Part shown: positions 43,527 through 52,897 of the stretch, piece after piece
Layout of the letters: each line of letters starts with the position of its first letter
Numbering within the stretch: position 1 is the first letter of the stretch
Source of the DNA: Roseburia rectibacter
GTDB taxonomy: Bacteria; Bacillota; Clostridia; Lachnospirales; Lachnospiraceae
Direction of reading: 5' to 3'
Length of the DNA: 64,000 nt
NCBI RefSeq assembly: GCF_014287515.2
Contig: NZ_CP092473.1
Span: forward strand, 1,515,001 to 1,579,000
Notes under the pieces: generated by a model
Database searches by the model: none
What the model saw: the letters and a program-made list of their open reading frames with translations, nothing else
Told to the model about the DNA's origin: nothing
Translations under genes and position numbers: made by a program

Positions 43527-46115
43527 ATGGGGGCAGAAATGGAGTTTACTATGAAACGGAAAATAAAATGGAAAGTGGTTGTAGCCGCAGGGGCAGCGGT
43601 CATAGCCGTGGGTGTGATCGCAAATGTCGTATTCCGTTATTTCAGATATGATGCGTACAAACAGTATCTTTCTTCCTATGAAGTGGAGAGCGGAAGCGAA
43701 TTTCAGGCAGCAAAAGATGATAAAACATGTGTACCTGGCATGGTCTTAGTTGCAGAAAACGATACGTTAAAACTTTATACCAACACAGAGACGACAGAGA
43801 TCGCGGTTTATGAAAAAGAATCCGGTAATATTACTTATTCCAATCCGGTGGGACGTGATTCTGATGCGATCGCTTCCGGGGTAAATGCGGCAGAACTGAG
43901 CGCAACACTAACACTTACCTATTACAATGCGGCAAGGAACAGTGCTACGATGAACAATTATGATATGAGCATCGAAAAAGGACAGTTCACAGCAGAGAGC
44001 ATTGAAAATGGTATCCGCTATACATATACACTTGCGGATCTTGATTCGGCAACCGGAATCGTGCCGTTACAGATCACAGAGGAACGTCTGCAGACACTGG
44101 TGTTAGATAAGCTGGATAAGAAAGATGCCAGGACGGTAAAAGCAAAGTTCCGTCTGAAAGACGGGGTATATAAACTGAATGAAAAGGCGCAGTCCTCAAA
44201 AGTCGGAATGGGAAAATTAAATAAATTATTCGAACAGGCAGGATACACTGCAGATGACTATGCAGTAGATATGGCAGAGACGGATGAGAAAGAGAATATT
44301 TCCTTTACCATTCCACTTGAGTACCGCCTGACAGACAATGGACTTAGCGTATCTGTTCCGACAAAAGAGATCGAGGAAAAAGGCGGAGCTGTAATTTCAA
44401 GAATAAGGGTTCTGCCATTCTTCGGGGCAGCGGGAACGGATGCGGATGGTTATATGTTTGTGCCGGACGGATCAGGAGCACTGATCAATTTAAATAATGG
44501 ATGTAAAAATGCTGCATACAGCCAGAACATCTATGGAATCGATCCGGTTGTGCAGAGTTACGTTGTGACAGAATATACGGAGGATGCAAGGATTCCGGTA
44601 TTCGGAATGAAAAACGGTGACAGCGCATTTTTAGGCAGGATCACAGGTGGTGATGCACTTGCGATCGTAAATGCAGATGTATCCGGAAAACTCAACAGTT
44701 ACAATTATGTTTATCCGGAGTTCTGCGTCAGAGAGATTGAGCTTTTAAATATGTTTGGTGTCAGCGGAAACCAGGCAGACGTACCGGTACTTGAAAATAA
44801 TATTTACGATGAAAATCTTACCGTATGTTATTCCTTCCTTTCCGGAAATAAGGCAGATTATTCCGGTATGGCAAAATGTTACCGGGATCAGCTCATCAAA
44901 GAGGGTACCTTAAAGGAGACAAACGAAACCGGAGATATTCCATTGTACTTAGATGTTCTTGGCGGTGTGGAGATGAAAAAACATGTGATGGGTGTTCCTT
45001 ACACAGGAATCTCTGCGATGACCACTTACGAGGAAGCGGAAAAGATCTTAGAGGAGTTTTACGGCGAGGATATCACAAAGATCCGTATGAATTACGAAGG
45101 CTGGTTCAACGGCGGCATCTATCATGATGTGGCAGATAAGATCAAACTGGTTAAGAAAGTCGGAAGTAAAAAAGAACTTGAACATTTAAGTGATGTTTTA
45201 GAGGAAAACGGTGGAGCTTTATATGGAAATGTTTCATTCCAGAAAGTACCTTATACTTCGAAACGTTTTAATGATGTGCTTGAGGCATCCAAATATTATT
45301 CCGGTTATGTGGTAGAACTCGGAGCCGTAAACCCGGCGACAATGCGTCAGACAAGTACCTTAGAATGGTATGATGAGCTTGCATATTATATGATCTCACC
45401 GAAGTTTTTAAACCGTTATGTAGATCAATTTACAGGTAAGATCACAAATTACGATATCAGCGGTATCTGTTTAAGGGATCTTTCCAATGTTCTTGCCTCT
45501 GACAAAAAGAGAACAGAACTGATCGACAGACAGGCAGCGAAACAGATTGTGGAAGCACAATATGGAAAACTTGCGGCGACAGAAAAGACACTGATGGAAG
45601 AGGGCGGCAACGCATACACATTTGGTTATGTGTCCGACATCATTGACGCGCCGGTAGAATACAGCCAGTTTTATATCATTGATGAGCAGATCCCATTTTA
45701 CCAGATGGTCATTCATGGAAGTATTGATTACTCCGGGGAGGCACTGAACCTTAGGGATGCAGATATTGATGATGCGCTTCTTCTTACTTATATCGAGTAT
45801 GGATGTGCACCGAGATTTACATTTTCCTGGGAAGATTCCAGCATTATGAAATATACTTCCTCGGCAGACCAGTATTCCACCTGTTATCAGACCTGGATGG
45901 AAGATGCCATAAATGCATACCAGACGATCAATGGGGCATTAAAACAGGTGCAGGGAGCAGCAATGGTTCATCACGAAGTGACAGATGGCGGTCTTGTTAA
46001 GACAGAATATGACAACGGCGTTTCTATTTACATTAATAAAACAGATAAGAGTATCACAGAGGGCGGTGTGGCTGTAGATGCAATGAGTTATCAGGTAAAG
46101 GGAGGTAAGGCATAA
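43527..46115 (+). CDS. membrane-anchored DUF5696 protein, glycosidase-like
   Basis: 862 residues from ATG 43527 (ATG 43551, with GGAG six bases ahead, is an alternative). One N-terminal membrane helix (about 15-36), the rest outside. Residues 100-400 are beta-rich with the MFVPDGSGALINLNNG motif; residues 480-780 look like a TIM barrel, as in large glycoside hydrolases (YEGWFNGG, and GYVSDI after EGGNAYTFG). This matches what I know as DUF5696, whose function is unknown. Position in the locus suggests it acts on, or passes on, the glycan. No catalytic pair can be named from sequence alone. Confidence 0.75.
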   Translation: MGAEMEFTMKRKIKWKVVVAAGAAVIAVGVIANVVFRYFRYDAYKQYLSSYEVESGSEFQAAKDDKTCVPGMVLVAENDTLKLYTNTETTEIAVYEKESGNITYSNPVGRDSDAIASGVNAAELSATLTLTYYNAARNSATMNNYDMSIEKGQFTAESIENGIRYTYTLADLDSATGIVPLQITEERLQTLVLDKLDKKDARTVKAKFRLKDGVYKLNEKAQSSKVGMGKLNKLFEQAGYTADDYAVDMAETDEKENISFTIPLEYRLTDNGLSVSVPTKEIEEKGGAVISRIRVLPFFGAAGTDADGYMFVPDGSGALINLNNGCKNAAYSQNIYGIDPVVQSYVVTEYTEDARIPVFGMKNGDSAFLGRITGGDALAIVNADVSGKLNSYNYVYPEFCVREIELLNMFGVSGNQADVPVLENNIYDENLTVCYSFLSGNKADYSGMAKCYRDQLIKEGTLKETNETGDIPLYLDVLGGVEMKKHVMGVPYTGISAMTTYEEAEKILEEFYGEDITKIRMNYEGWFNGGIYHDVADKIKLVKKVGSKKELEHLSDVLEENGGALYGNVSFQKVPYTSKRFNDVLEASKYYSGYVVELGAVNPATMRQTSTLEWYDELAYYMISPKFLNRYVDQFTGKITNYDISGICLRDLSNVLASDKKRTELIDRQAAKQIVEAQYGKLAATEKTLMEEGGNAYTFGYVSDIIDAPVEYSQFYIIDEQIPFYQMVIHGSIDYSGEALNLRDADIDDALLLTYIEYGCAPRFTFSWEDSSIMKYTSSADQYSTCYQTWMEDAINAYQTINGALKQVQGAAMVHHEVTDGGLVKTEYDNGVSIYINKTDKSITEGGVAVDAMSYQVKGGKA

Positions 46116-47023
46116 TGAAGAAAAAGAAAAAGTTATCGTTATTGCAGAAACGTGCCCTGACAGGTTTTGCATTTATCACACCGTGGCTGATCGGATTTTT
46201 ATGGTTTTATGTAAAAAGCCTGATCCAGGCAGTGCGGTTTAGTTTAAGCAAAATGGAGATGCTTGAATCCGGTGGATATACGTTAAAGTTTACCGGACTT
46301 GATAATTTCAAATATGCACTGTTTCAGGACCCGACTTACAACCAGATCTTAGCAACTTCCATCCGGGATATCATCATTGATGTTCCGTTGATCATCTTTT
46401 TCAGTCTGTTCATCGCGATGATCTGTAATGGAAAGTTTAAGGGGAGAACACTTGTCCGTGCAATCTTATTTTTGCCTATCATCATGAATGCCGGAGCGAT
46501 CAATAATGCGATCGAGATGGCAAGGGAGGCAGTTACCGGCGGTGTTGCAGCAGTATCTGCGGAGGCGGCAGTTGCATCGGGCGTAAATGTAGATTATTTT
46601 ATGAGCCTGTTTATGGATCTTGGATTTCCGGTCGCATTGCTCGACTATATCACAGCGGCAGTCGGAAGGATTTTCGATATCGTGCAGGCATCCGGTGTGC
46701 AGATCATCATCTTTATTGCAGCATTGCAGTCAGTGCCGGGAGCGTTATATGAGGTTGCAAAGATCGAGGGTGCAACAGGATATGAGACATTCTGGAAAGT
46801 AACTTTCCCGATGGTATCTCCTCTTATCATCACAAATGTTGTGTATACGATCGTTGATTCTTTCGTAGACAGTGATGTTGTGGAAAAAGCATATGATATG
46901 GCATTTGTCAACTTTGACTGGGGTGTGAGTGTAGCGATGAGTTTACTTAGCTCCGTGATCGTCATCACATTGCTGATCATTGTATGTAAGCTGATTTCAA
47001 AGAAAGTATTTTACTATAATTAG
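46115..47023 (+). CDS. sugar ABC transporter permease, MalF/UgpA type (second pair)
   Basis: 302 residues, six predicted helices, start FAFITPWLIGFLWFYVKSL, EAA loop LYEVAKIEGATGYETFWKVTFPM. An extra loop of about 40 residues with many Ala and Glu (around 125-165) lies between helices. ATG overlaps the previous stop by one base; GGAGG eight bases ahead. Confidence 0.9.
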   Translation: MKKKKKLSLLQKRALTGFAFITPWLIGFLWFYVKSLIQAVRFSLSKMEMLESGGYTLKFTGLDNFKYALFQDPTYNQILATSIRDIIIDVPLIIFFSLFIAMICNGKFKGRTLVRAILFLPIIMNAGAINNAIEMAREAVTGGVAAVSAEAAVASGVNVDYFMSLFMDLGFPVALLDYITAAVGRIFDIVQASGVQIIIFIAALQSVPGALYEVAKIEGATGYETFWKVTFPMVSPLIITNVVYTIVDSFVDSDVVEKAYDMAFVNFDWGVSVAMSLLSSVIVITLLIIVCKLISKKVFYYN

Positions 47024-47038
47024 GGGGTGGCAGAGTAT

Positions 47039-48007
47039 ATGAATATCAGAAATTTAAAAGACCAGCCTCTCGACGAGATTCAGGTAAAAAAAGCAGGAAG
47101 ACAGATCAAAGGTTTTCTGATCGGGCTGCTTAAAGTTGTCATCATTATCGGTATTTCCTACATTATATTAGGACCGCTGATCACGATCATTGCAAATTCA
47201 TTTTTTACGGCAAATGACCTCTACAATCCGGTCGTCATGCTGCTTCCGGCAGAGGGTACGCTGCAGAATTACATCACTTCTTTTACAAGAATGACGTATC
47301 CGAGAACACTTGCGACAACATTTGCATATGTGATCTCACTGACACTGATCCAGATTCTGATCTGTTCCATGGCAGGGTATGGATTTGCAAGATATGAGTT
47401 TCCGTTTAAAAAAGTATTGTTCGGCTGTGTGATCTTAACGATCGTCATTCCAAATGATACATTGATGCTTCCGCTATACACACAGTTCCGTAACTTTGAT
47501 ATCTTTGGAATATTACATCTTGTGACAGGACATGGCATCAATCTTTTAAGCACGGAAGTCCCGATGTATATTATGACAGCATTAGGCTGTGGACTGCGGT
47601 CAGGACTTTATATTTATATTTTTAACCAGTTTTTCCGCGGACTGCCAAAGGAGATTGAAGAAGCAGCGGTTGTGGATGGTGCAGGATCGTTTTACACGTA
47701 TTTTCGTATCATGTTAGTCAATGCGATGCCGTCTGTACTGACTGTCAGCATTTTCTCACTGGTATGGCAGTACAATGATACATTTTATGCAAAATTATTT
47801 TCCATCAACTCAAAACTTTTAATGAGTATGAGAATTTCTACTTTAAGGGCATCGATCGAGTTTATCGATCAGATCAAAGATACAGCGGTATCACAGCTTT
47901 ATCTGTATGCCGGAATCGTGTTAATGGTAATACCGATCGTCATTATTTACATTTTATTACAGAAGCGTTTTATCGAGGGAGCCAGCCGCAGCGGTATCGT
48001 TGGCTAG
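47039..48007 (+). CDS. sugar ABC transporter permease, MalG/UgpE type (second pair)
   Basis: 322 residues from ATG 47039, with GGGGGTGG eight bases ahead (GTG 47027 falls inside that site). Six predicted helices; EAA loop EIEEAAVVDGAGSFYTYFRIMLVNA. Pairs with the preceding permease and presumably the 495-residue SBP after it. Confidence 0.9.
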   Translation: MNIRNLKDQPLDEIQVKKAGRQIKGFLIGLLKVVIIIGISYIILGPLITIIANSFFTANDLYNPVVMLLPAEGTLQNYITSFTRMTYPRTLATTFAYVISLTLIQILICSMAGYGFARYEFPFKKVLFGCVILTIVIPNDTLMLPLYTQFRNFDIFGILHLVTGHGINLLSTEVPMYIMTALGCGLRSGLYIYIFNQFFRGLPKEIEEAAVVDGAGSFYTYFRIMLVNAMPSVLTVSIFSLVWQYNDTFYAKLFSINSKLLMSMRISTLRASIEFIDQIKDTAVSQLYLYAGIVLMVIPIVIIYILLQKRFIEGASRSGIVG

Positions 48008-48058
48008 CATGGTAACTTCGGAAACATATATTTTTATTTATAAGAAGGAGGTTTTCAC

Positions 48059-49546
48059 ATGAGAAGGAAAACAGTTGGAAACAAGGTGGTTTCAGTACTT
48101 TTGGCAGGTGCACTTGCAGCATCACTTACAGCATGCGGCGGAAATACTGCTAACACGGGGGCAGATGCAGGAAGTAACGCAGCAGATGCTGGCGCGAAGG
48201 AAGAAACGAACAGTGCAGAGAGCGAAACAGCAGCAGATACTGAGGAAGGCTCTGATGCAGCAGTGGCTGACAGCGGTTATGAGGCAAAGGATTTAGGAGG
48301 AAGAACCATAAAGATCGGTCTCTGGTGGGATGAATACTGGGACAGCAATTATCAGTCTCTGGATGATATTGAGGCAGCAGGCGGCTCCTGGACAAATGAG
48401 GAGACCATGCAGATGAAATTGGATGCAGTCCGTGCCGTAGAGGAAAAATGGAACTGCAAGATCGAATGGGTAAATCTTGGCTGGGATGGAATCATCGACA
48501 GTATCAATACCTCTGTCACAGCAGGTACACCGGACTGCGATATCTATCTGACAGATCTTCAGTTTGGTATCTCACCGGTTGCAAACGGATATGTACAGAA
48601 AATTTCTGATTATGCACCGGCTGATTCTGATATCATGACAGACGGAACCGTATTTACAAAACAGAACCTGCTTGGTAATGATGATTATTTATTCCATGAA
48701 TCAACCACGATCCCATCCGGCGCAATGTATATGACATACAATGCAGCCATGATCGATTCCTTAGGTTTAGAGGCTCCGGAATCCCTCGCAGAAAAAGGAG
48801 AGTGGACCTGGGATAAATTCGCAGAATACGCAAAAGCATGTACACAGGATACTGACGGTGACGGCAACATGGATGTATATGGATACGGCAGCGCATGGAC
48901 ACTGACAGTTCAGGGCTTCTGCGCATCGAACAATGCTACGATCGCAGATTCCGACACAGAAGGTTTAAGTGATCCTAAGACAGTTGAGGCATTCAACTTT
49001 ATCGATCAGTTATACAATGTAGATAAATCTGCAAGACCTTATCAGGATGACTGGAACAACGATCTTTTAGCTTTCTCTTCCGGAAAAGTAGCTTTCGCAT
49101 TTGCACAGCCATGGATCTTAATCCAGGAGATCGACAATCATGATTTTGATATGAGAATCTGCCCGGCACCGGTTGGACCAAGCGGAGATGGAAGCATGAC
49201 ACCTGCTATGATCACAAACAACTACATGATCCCGGTTGGTGTTGAGGATGCAACTTCTGTTTACTGTGTATTCGAGGAAATGATGAACTGGTACCATGAT
49301 GATATTTCTTACCGTGATGATCCTGAGTGGTTTGAGTCCGGTTTCGTAGATGAGGATCAGGTTGCACTTGCAAACAAACTCGGTGCACTTGCAAACAGTG
49401 ATCTCTGGAACAGCATTGACTCTGAAGGAGCAGTCAGCAAAGTATTTTACGGTGATGTTGTAAATGGCGACAGCACAGTATCACAGGCGATTGAGTCTAA
49501 CAAACAGATCTTACAGGATGAGATTGATACATTAAAGATTCAGTAA
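48059..49546 (+). CDS. sugar-binding lipoprotein of ABC transporter
   Basis: 495 residues. Signal peptide with lipobox LTAC-G (Cys about residue 26), an Ala/Glu/Asp-rich linker (about 28-75), then a family-1 solute-binding fold (GRTIKIGLWWDEYW, WTWDKFAEYAKACTQD). Codon use is biased to the optimal set and the ribosome site AAGGAGG is the strongest in the locus, so high expression is expected. Partner of the second permease pair. No ATPase gene lies in the locus; a shared MsmX-type ATPase elsewhere is presumed. Confidence 0.92.
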   Translation: MRRKTVGNKVVSVLLAGALAASLTACGGNTANTGADAGSNAADAGAKEETNSAESETAADTEEGSDAAVADSGYEAKDLGGRTIKIGLWWDEYWDSNYQSLDDIEAAGGSWTNEETMQMKLDAVRAVEEKWNCKIEWVNLGWDGIIDSINTSVTAGTPDCDIYLTDLQFGISPVANGYVQKISDYAPADSDIMTDGTVFTKQNLLGNDDYLFHESTTIPSGAMYMTYNAAMIDSLGLEAPESLAEKGEWTWDKFAEYAKACTQDTDGDGNMDVYGYGSAWTLTVQGFCASNNATIADSDTEGLSDPKTVEAFNFIDQLYNVDKSARPYQDDWNNDLLAFSSGKVAFAFAQPWILIQEIDNHDFDMRICPAPVGPSGDGSMTPAMITNNYMIPVGVEDATSVYCVFEEMMNWYHDDISYRDDPEWFESGFVDEDQVALANKLGALANSDLWNSIDSEGAVSKVFYGDVVNGDSTVSQAIESNKQILQDEIDTLKIQ

Positions 49547-49551
49547 TATGT

Positions 49552-49875
49552 GATTCTGATTCGGATGACAAATGGTATGCCATGTTGAGTGATTGGCAGA
49601 TTGATAAAGTCACTGCTGATTTTGTTCCAATGTACGAGAATAAGAAAAACTAAGTATACCTGATATAGTTTATGGCAGAGTGACGTGTACGTCTTAAATG
49701 TGCCTTCCATGGCACATTAAGACTTGCGCTGCCTTCCGTGGCAGCACAACACTGTATGTTGACAGGTATACTAAGATTTTCTAATTTTCTTCCAAAGTCA
49801 CAAAATAATCTGTGCCTTTATCAATCTGCCAAACGCTGCGTGGTATAACTAACCATTTGTAATCCGGATCGGAAT
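49552..49875. repeat. 324-bp inverted repeat with tail-to-tail decayed coding fragments
   Basis: Left arm 49552-49662 and right arm 49763-49875 are imperfect inverted copies. The cores TTGGCAGATTGATAAAG (49593-49609, and its complement at 49816-49832) and GTATACCTG (49654-49662, complement 49763-49771) are exact. Each arm reads as the last 30-50 codons of a protein: plus strand DSDDKWYAMLSDWQIDK to a stop at 49650-49652, minus strand FNSDPDYKWLVIPRSVWQID to a stop near 49778. The centre holds hairpins at 49691-49723 and 49728-49745. The minus-strand fragment stays open to about 49935. I do not recognise the protein. Confidence 0.8.
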
Positions 49876-49965
49876 TGAAATATTCCGGCGAAAAGAATTG
49901 TGCAAAACAAATATCTGACCGATATTTATCTTGCAGAATTTTTTTCAGGGAAGGGGACAGAAAGT

Positions 49966-50610
49966 ATGAATAGTATGTTTGGGCCGGAGACGAAGTTTTT
50001 TAAGGTAACGAATAAGATTGGAAATATACTTCTGGTGTCGGTCTTATGGCTGATCGGATGCATTCCGGTTGTTACGATCGGAACATCGACGATCGCAATG
50101 TATTATGCAATGGTAAAAGCTGTGCGGTGTGAGGAAGGATATGTTTCAAAAGAGTTTATCCGTTCTTACCGGCAGAATTTAAAAACGGGGATACTGCTGA
50201 CAGTTATCTTTCTTGTGTTAGCGGCAGTGTTGTGGCTTGATCACAGTTATACGGTAAAGCAGATATCGATCATGGCAGGGGCGCTTGAAATGGTATATCT
50301 GTTACTTGCGTTTGTGATCGCAGGGATCGTGCTTTATCTGTTCCCGGTGTTGTCGAGATTTACGATGGATGCATTTTCGTGCTTTAAACTAGCATTGTTT
50401 ATGGTCTTTAAACATCTTCCGACGACTATTTTACTTTTACTGATCGTAACAGCCGGCATAGTGTCTGCATTATTGATCCCGGTTCCGATGATCTTTGTTA
50501 TGCCGGGTGTATGCTGTTATGTGGGAAGTTTCCTTATGGAGAGGATTTTGAGAAAATATATGGCAAAACCGGAAACAAAAGAAGACGAAGAAAAATGGTA
50601 TTACCGGTAA
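49966..50610 (+). CDS. yesL: YesL family membrane protein (DUF624)
   Basis: 214 residues, about five membrane helices, with the family opening MNSMFGPETKFFKVTNKIGN and the CIPVVTIGTSTIAMYYAMVK stretch. YesL proteins are found in carbohydrate ABC loci; the role is unknown but may aid transporter assembly. ATG 49966 fits the family start; the frame extends 66 bases upstream into the decayed minus-strand fragment, which is not credible coding. AAGGGGA lies about 8-14 bases ahead. Confidence 0.88.
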   Translation: MNSMFGPETKFFKVTNKIGNILLVSVLWLIGCIPVVTIGTSTIAMYYAMVKAVRCEEGYVSKEFIRSYRQNLKTGILLTVIFLVLAAVLWLDHSYTVKQISIMAGALEMVYLLLAFVIAGIVLYLFPVLSRFTMDAFSCFKLALFMVFKHLPTTILLLLIVTAGIVSALLIPVPMIFVMPGVCCYVGSFLMERILRKYMAKPETKEDEEKWYYR

Positions 50611-50632
50611 GCGGTTTTTAGGAGGAATTCAG

Positions 50633-51646
50633 ATGGCAAACGTGACTATGCGTGATATTGCGGAAAAGCTGGGAATAAGCATCGTTTCCGTATCGAAGGC
50701 ACTCACGGGAAAAGCTGGAGTCAGTGAGGAACTTCGTGAAAAAATAAAAAAAGAAGCCGACAGGCTTGGATATCGTTATAACCTTGGGGCAAAAGGATTG
50801 AAAGAGGGGAAAAATTATAATGTTGGTGTAATTATCCCTTCCTATTATACAGATGATACGAGCAATGCTTTTTATGTGAAAATGTATCAGTGTGTTGCAA
50901 AATGTCTGACCAATTATGATTATGCGACAATGCTTGAACTGGCTGATACGCGGATGCAGGAAATGATGATCCTGCCACAGATCGTGGACGACAACCGGTT
51001 AGACGGGATGATCTTAATGGGGGAGCTGGATGAATCGTATCTGGAAAAACTCAGACAGACTAATCTACCGATGATCTATATGGATTTCTATGATCTTTCC
51101 ATGGAGACGGATTCCGTCAGTATGGACAATATCAGTGCAGAATACAAGATGACAGAGTATCTGATTGGACTTGGACATAAAAAAATAGCCTATGTTGGTT
51201 CTATTGATGCTACCACGAGTATCATGGACCGGTATTTGGGATACAGAAGGGCATTACATCATTACAACATCCCTTACAGGGAGGACTATCTGATAGAGGA
51301 CAGGGGAGCAGATCGGTTATTTAAAGAACTGGTTCTGCCGGAAGATATGCCGACGGCATTTGTCTGCAATAATGATGAGATAGCATGTATATTGATCGAA
51401 AAGTTAGAAAAGATGGGGTATCGTGTGCCGGAGGATATTTCGGTCACAGGTTTTGATAATTATCCGTTCATCCGGCGTAATGCGTCGGGACTCACGACTG
51501 TGGATGTGGATATCGCTATGATGGCATCTGAGGGAGTAGAACTTTTATTAGAACGCCTCAATGAAAAAAGAGAAACATTTGTGAGACGTGTGGTAAGTGG
51601 TCATATCGTGATCCGGGAATCAACCGGAAGAGTGGCGGAGCCGTAA
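50633..51646 (+). CDS. LacI-family transcriptional repressor
   Basis: 337 residues. N-terminal helix-turn-helix with hinge (VTMRDIAEKLGISIVSVSKALTGKAGVS), then the sugar-binding domain (VGVIIPSYY, IAYVGSID, FVCNNDEIA, ISVTGFDN). It most probably binds the perfect LacI-type operator at 36446-36465 and is released by an oligosaccharide of the pathway. GGAGG ahead of ATG 50633. Confidence 0.95.
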   Translation: MANVTMRDIAEKLGISIVSVSKALTGKAGVSEELREKIKKEADRLGYRYNLGAKGLKEGKNYNVGVIIPSYYTDDTSNAFYVKMYQCVAKCLTNYDYATMLELADTRMQEMMILPQIVDDNRLDGMILMGELDESYLEKLRQTNLPMIYMDFYDLSMETDSVSMDNISAEYKMTEYLIGLGHKKIAYVGSIDATTSIMDRYLGYRRALHHYNIPYREDYLIEDRGADRLFKELVLPEDMPTAFVCNNDEIACILIEKLEKMGYRVPEDISVTGFDNYPFIRRNASGLTTVDVDIAMMASEGVELLLERLNEKRETFVRRVVSGHIVIRESTGRVAEP

Positions 51647-51657
51647 CGGTTTCGAAA

Positions 51658-51693
51658 TGACTGTTAATCGGCGACAGAGCCGTAAATCAGTCA
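51658..51693 (+). repeat. interrupted hairpin between the LacI and GH130 genes
   Basis: TGACTG (51658-51663) pairs with CAGTCA (51688-51693), and CGGC with GCCG inside, with a symmetric internal loop. No T-tract. A TTGACA at 51713 follows but I see no -10 at the right distance. It may be a processing or stability element between the regulator and enzyme genes. Nothing else is seen in 51647-51851. Confidence 0.45.
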
Positions 51694-51851
51694 GAGATAC
51701 CGTAAAAAGCGGTTGACAGGGGTATAAATGAAATGAATCAGAAACGGCAGAAAACAGATGCCGCTATGAATAAAAATGGAGAAGGATCGCACAGGTTTTA
51801 GAGACAAAATAAAAATATAAAATGAAAGTCTGTGCAGAATGGAGGAGCAAG

Positions 51852-52874
51852 ATGGGAAATGTAAAAATGATCAGTCCGGCAGTGCCAAACATGCCGTGGC
51901 AGGAGAGACCGGAGAAAATCGTGAACGCGCCGGTATGGCGTTATAAGGAGAATCCGATCATTGGAAGAAATCCGGTAGAAGGGGTGGCAAGGATTTTTAA
52001 CAGTGCTGTCATACCGTATGAAGGAAAGTTCATCGGTGTGTTCCGCGGGGAGCAGACAAATGGAATACCATATGTTTATTTAGGAAGAAGTGAAGATGGT
52101 ATTCACTGGGATTTTGAGAAAGATAAAGTACGCTTTGTCGATGAAGACGGAAACGATTTTATGCCGGTATATGCATATGATCCGCGGCTGGTAAAAGTAG
52201 AAGATACCTATTATATTATCTGGTGTGGCGATTTTTATGGTGCAGCGATCGGAATGGCTAAGACAAAGGACTTTAAGACATTTACCAGGATTGAAAATCC
52301 ATTTCTGCCATTTAACCGGAATGCAGTGCTGTTCCCGCGTAAGGTAAATGGAAATTTCCTGATGTTGTCAAGACCGTCCGACAGCGGACATACACCGTTT
52401 GGTGATATCTTTATCAGTGAGAGCAAAGATCTTACTTACTGGGGAAAACACCGTCATGTGATGGGACGCGGCAATGAATGGTGGGAGTCTTTAAAGATCG
52501 GCGGCGGAGCAGCACCGATCGAATTGGAAGATAGCTGGCTGCTGTTTTATCATGGTGTCAGTGGAACCTGTAACGGATATGTATACTCGATCGGCGGAGC
52601 AATCTTAGATAAAGAAAATCCATCTATCGTAAAATACCGCTGTACGGATTTCCTGTTGACACCGGAAGAATGGTATGAGGAACGCGGATTTGTTCCGAAT
52701 GTCTGCTTCCCATGTGCAACGATCCACGACTTTGCAACCGGAAGAATTGCAATTTACTACGGTGCTGCGGACAGTTATGTCGGTCTTGCATTTACAACAG
52801 CAGACGAGATTGTAACATATATCAAGGAACACAGTGTAACAGGGGAATCCGATACGGAGATCGGAAGAAGATAA
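51852..52874 (+). CDS. GH130 beta-mannoside phosphorylase
   Basis: 340 residues, five-bladed propeller of family GH130, which phosphorolyses beta-mannosides to mannose 1-phosphate. Signatures: NPVEGVARIFNSAV near residue 38, the catalytic Asp in YDPRLV (about residue 110), and GGGAAPIE. No signal peptide, so cytosolic. Mannosylglucose phosphorylase (GH130_1) and mannooligosaccharide phosphorylase (GH130_2) cannot be told apart here. GGAGGAG five bases ahead of ATG 51852 fixes the start. Confidence 0.9.
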   Translation: MGNVKMISPAVPNMPWQERPEKIVNAPVWRYKENPIIGRNPVEGVARIFNSAVIPYEGKFIGVFRGEQTNGIPYVYLGRSEDGIHWDFEKDKVRFVDEDGNDFMPVYAYDPRLVKVEDTYYIIWCGDFYGAAIGMAKTKDFKTFTRIENPFLPFNRNAVLFPRKVNGNFLMLSRPSDSGHTPFGDIFISESKDLTYWGKHRHVMGRGNEWWESLKIGGGAAPIELEDSWLLFYHGVSGTCNGYVYSIGGAILDKENPSIVKYRCTDFLLTPEEWYEERGFVPNVCFPCATIHDFATGRIAIYYGAADSYVGLAFTTADEIVTYIKEHSVTGESDTEIGRR

Positions 52875-52897
52875 GTTCCTCTGAAATGGAGATTGTT

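Noticed and set aside
49900..49965. Upstream extension of yesL from ATG 49900
   Set aside because: The extra 22 residues are antisense to the decayed coding fragment and do not match the YesL start; ATG 49966 does.
51713..51741. TTGACA at 51713 as a promoter for GH130
   Set aside because: No acceptable -10 element 16-18 bases downstream; the TATAAA nearby is only a few bases away.
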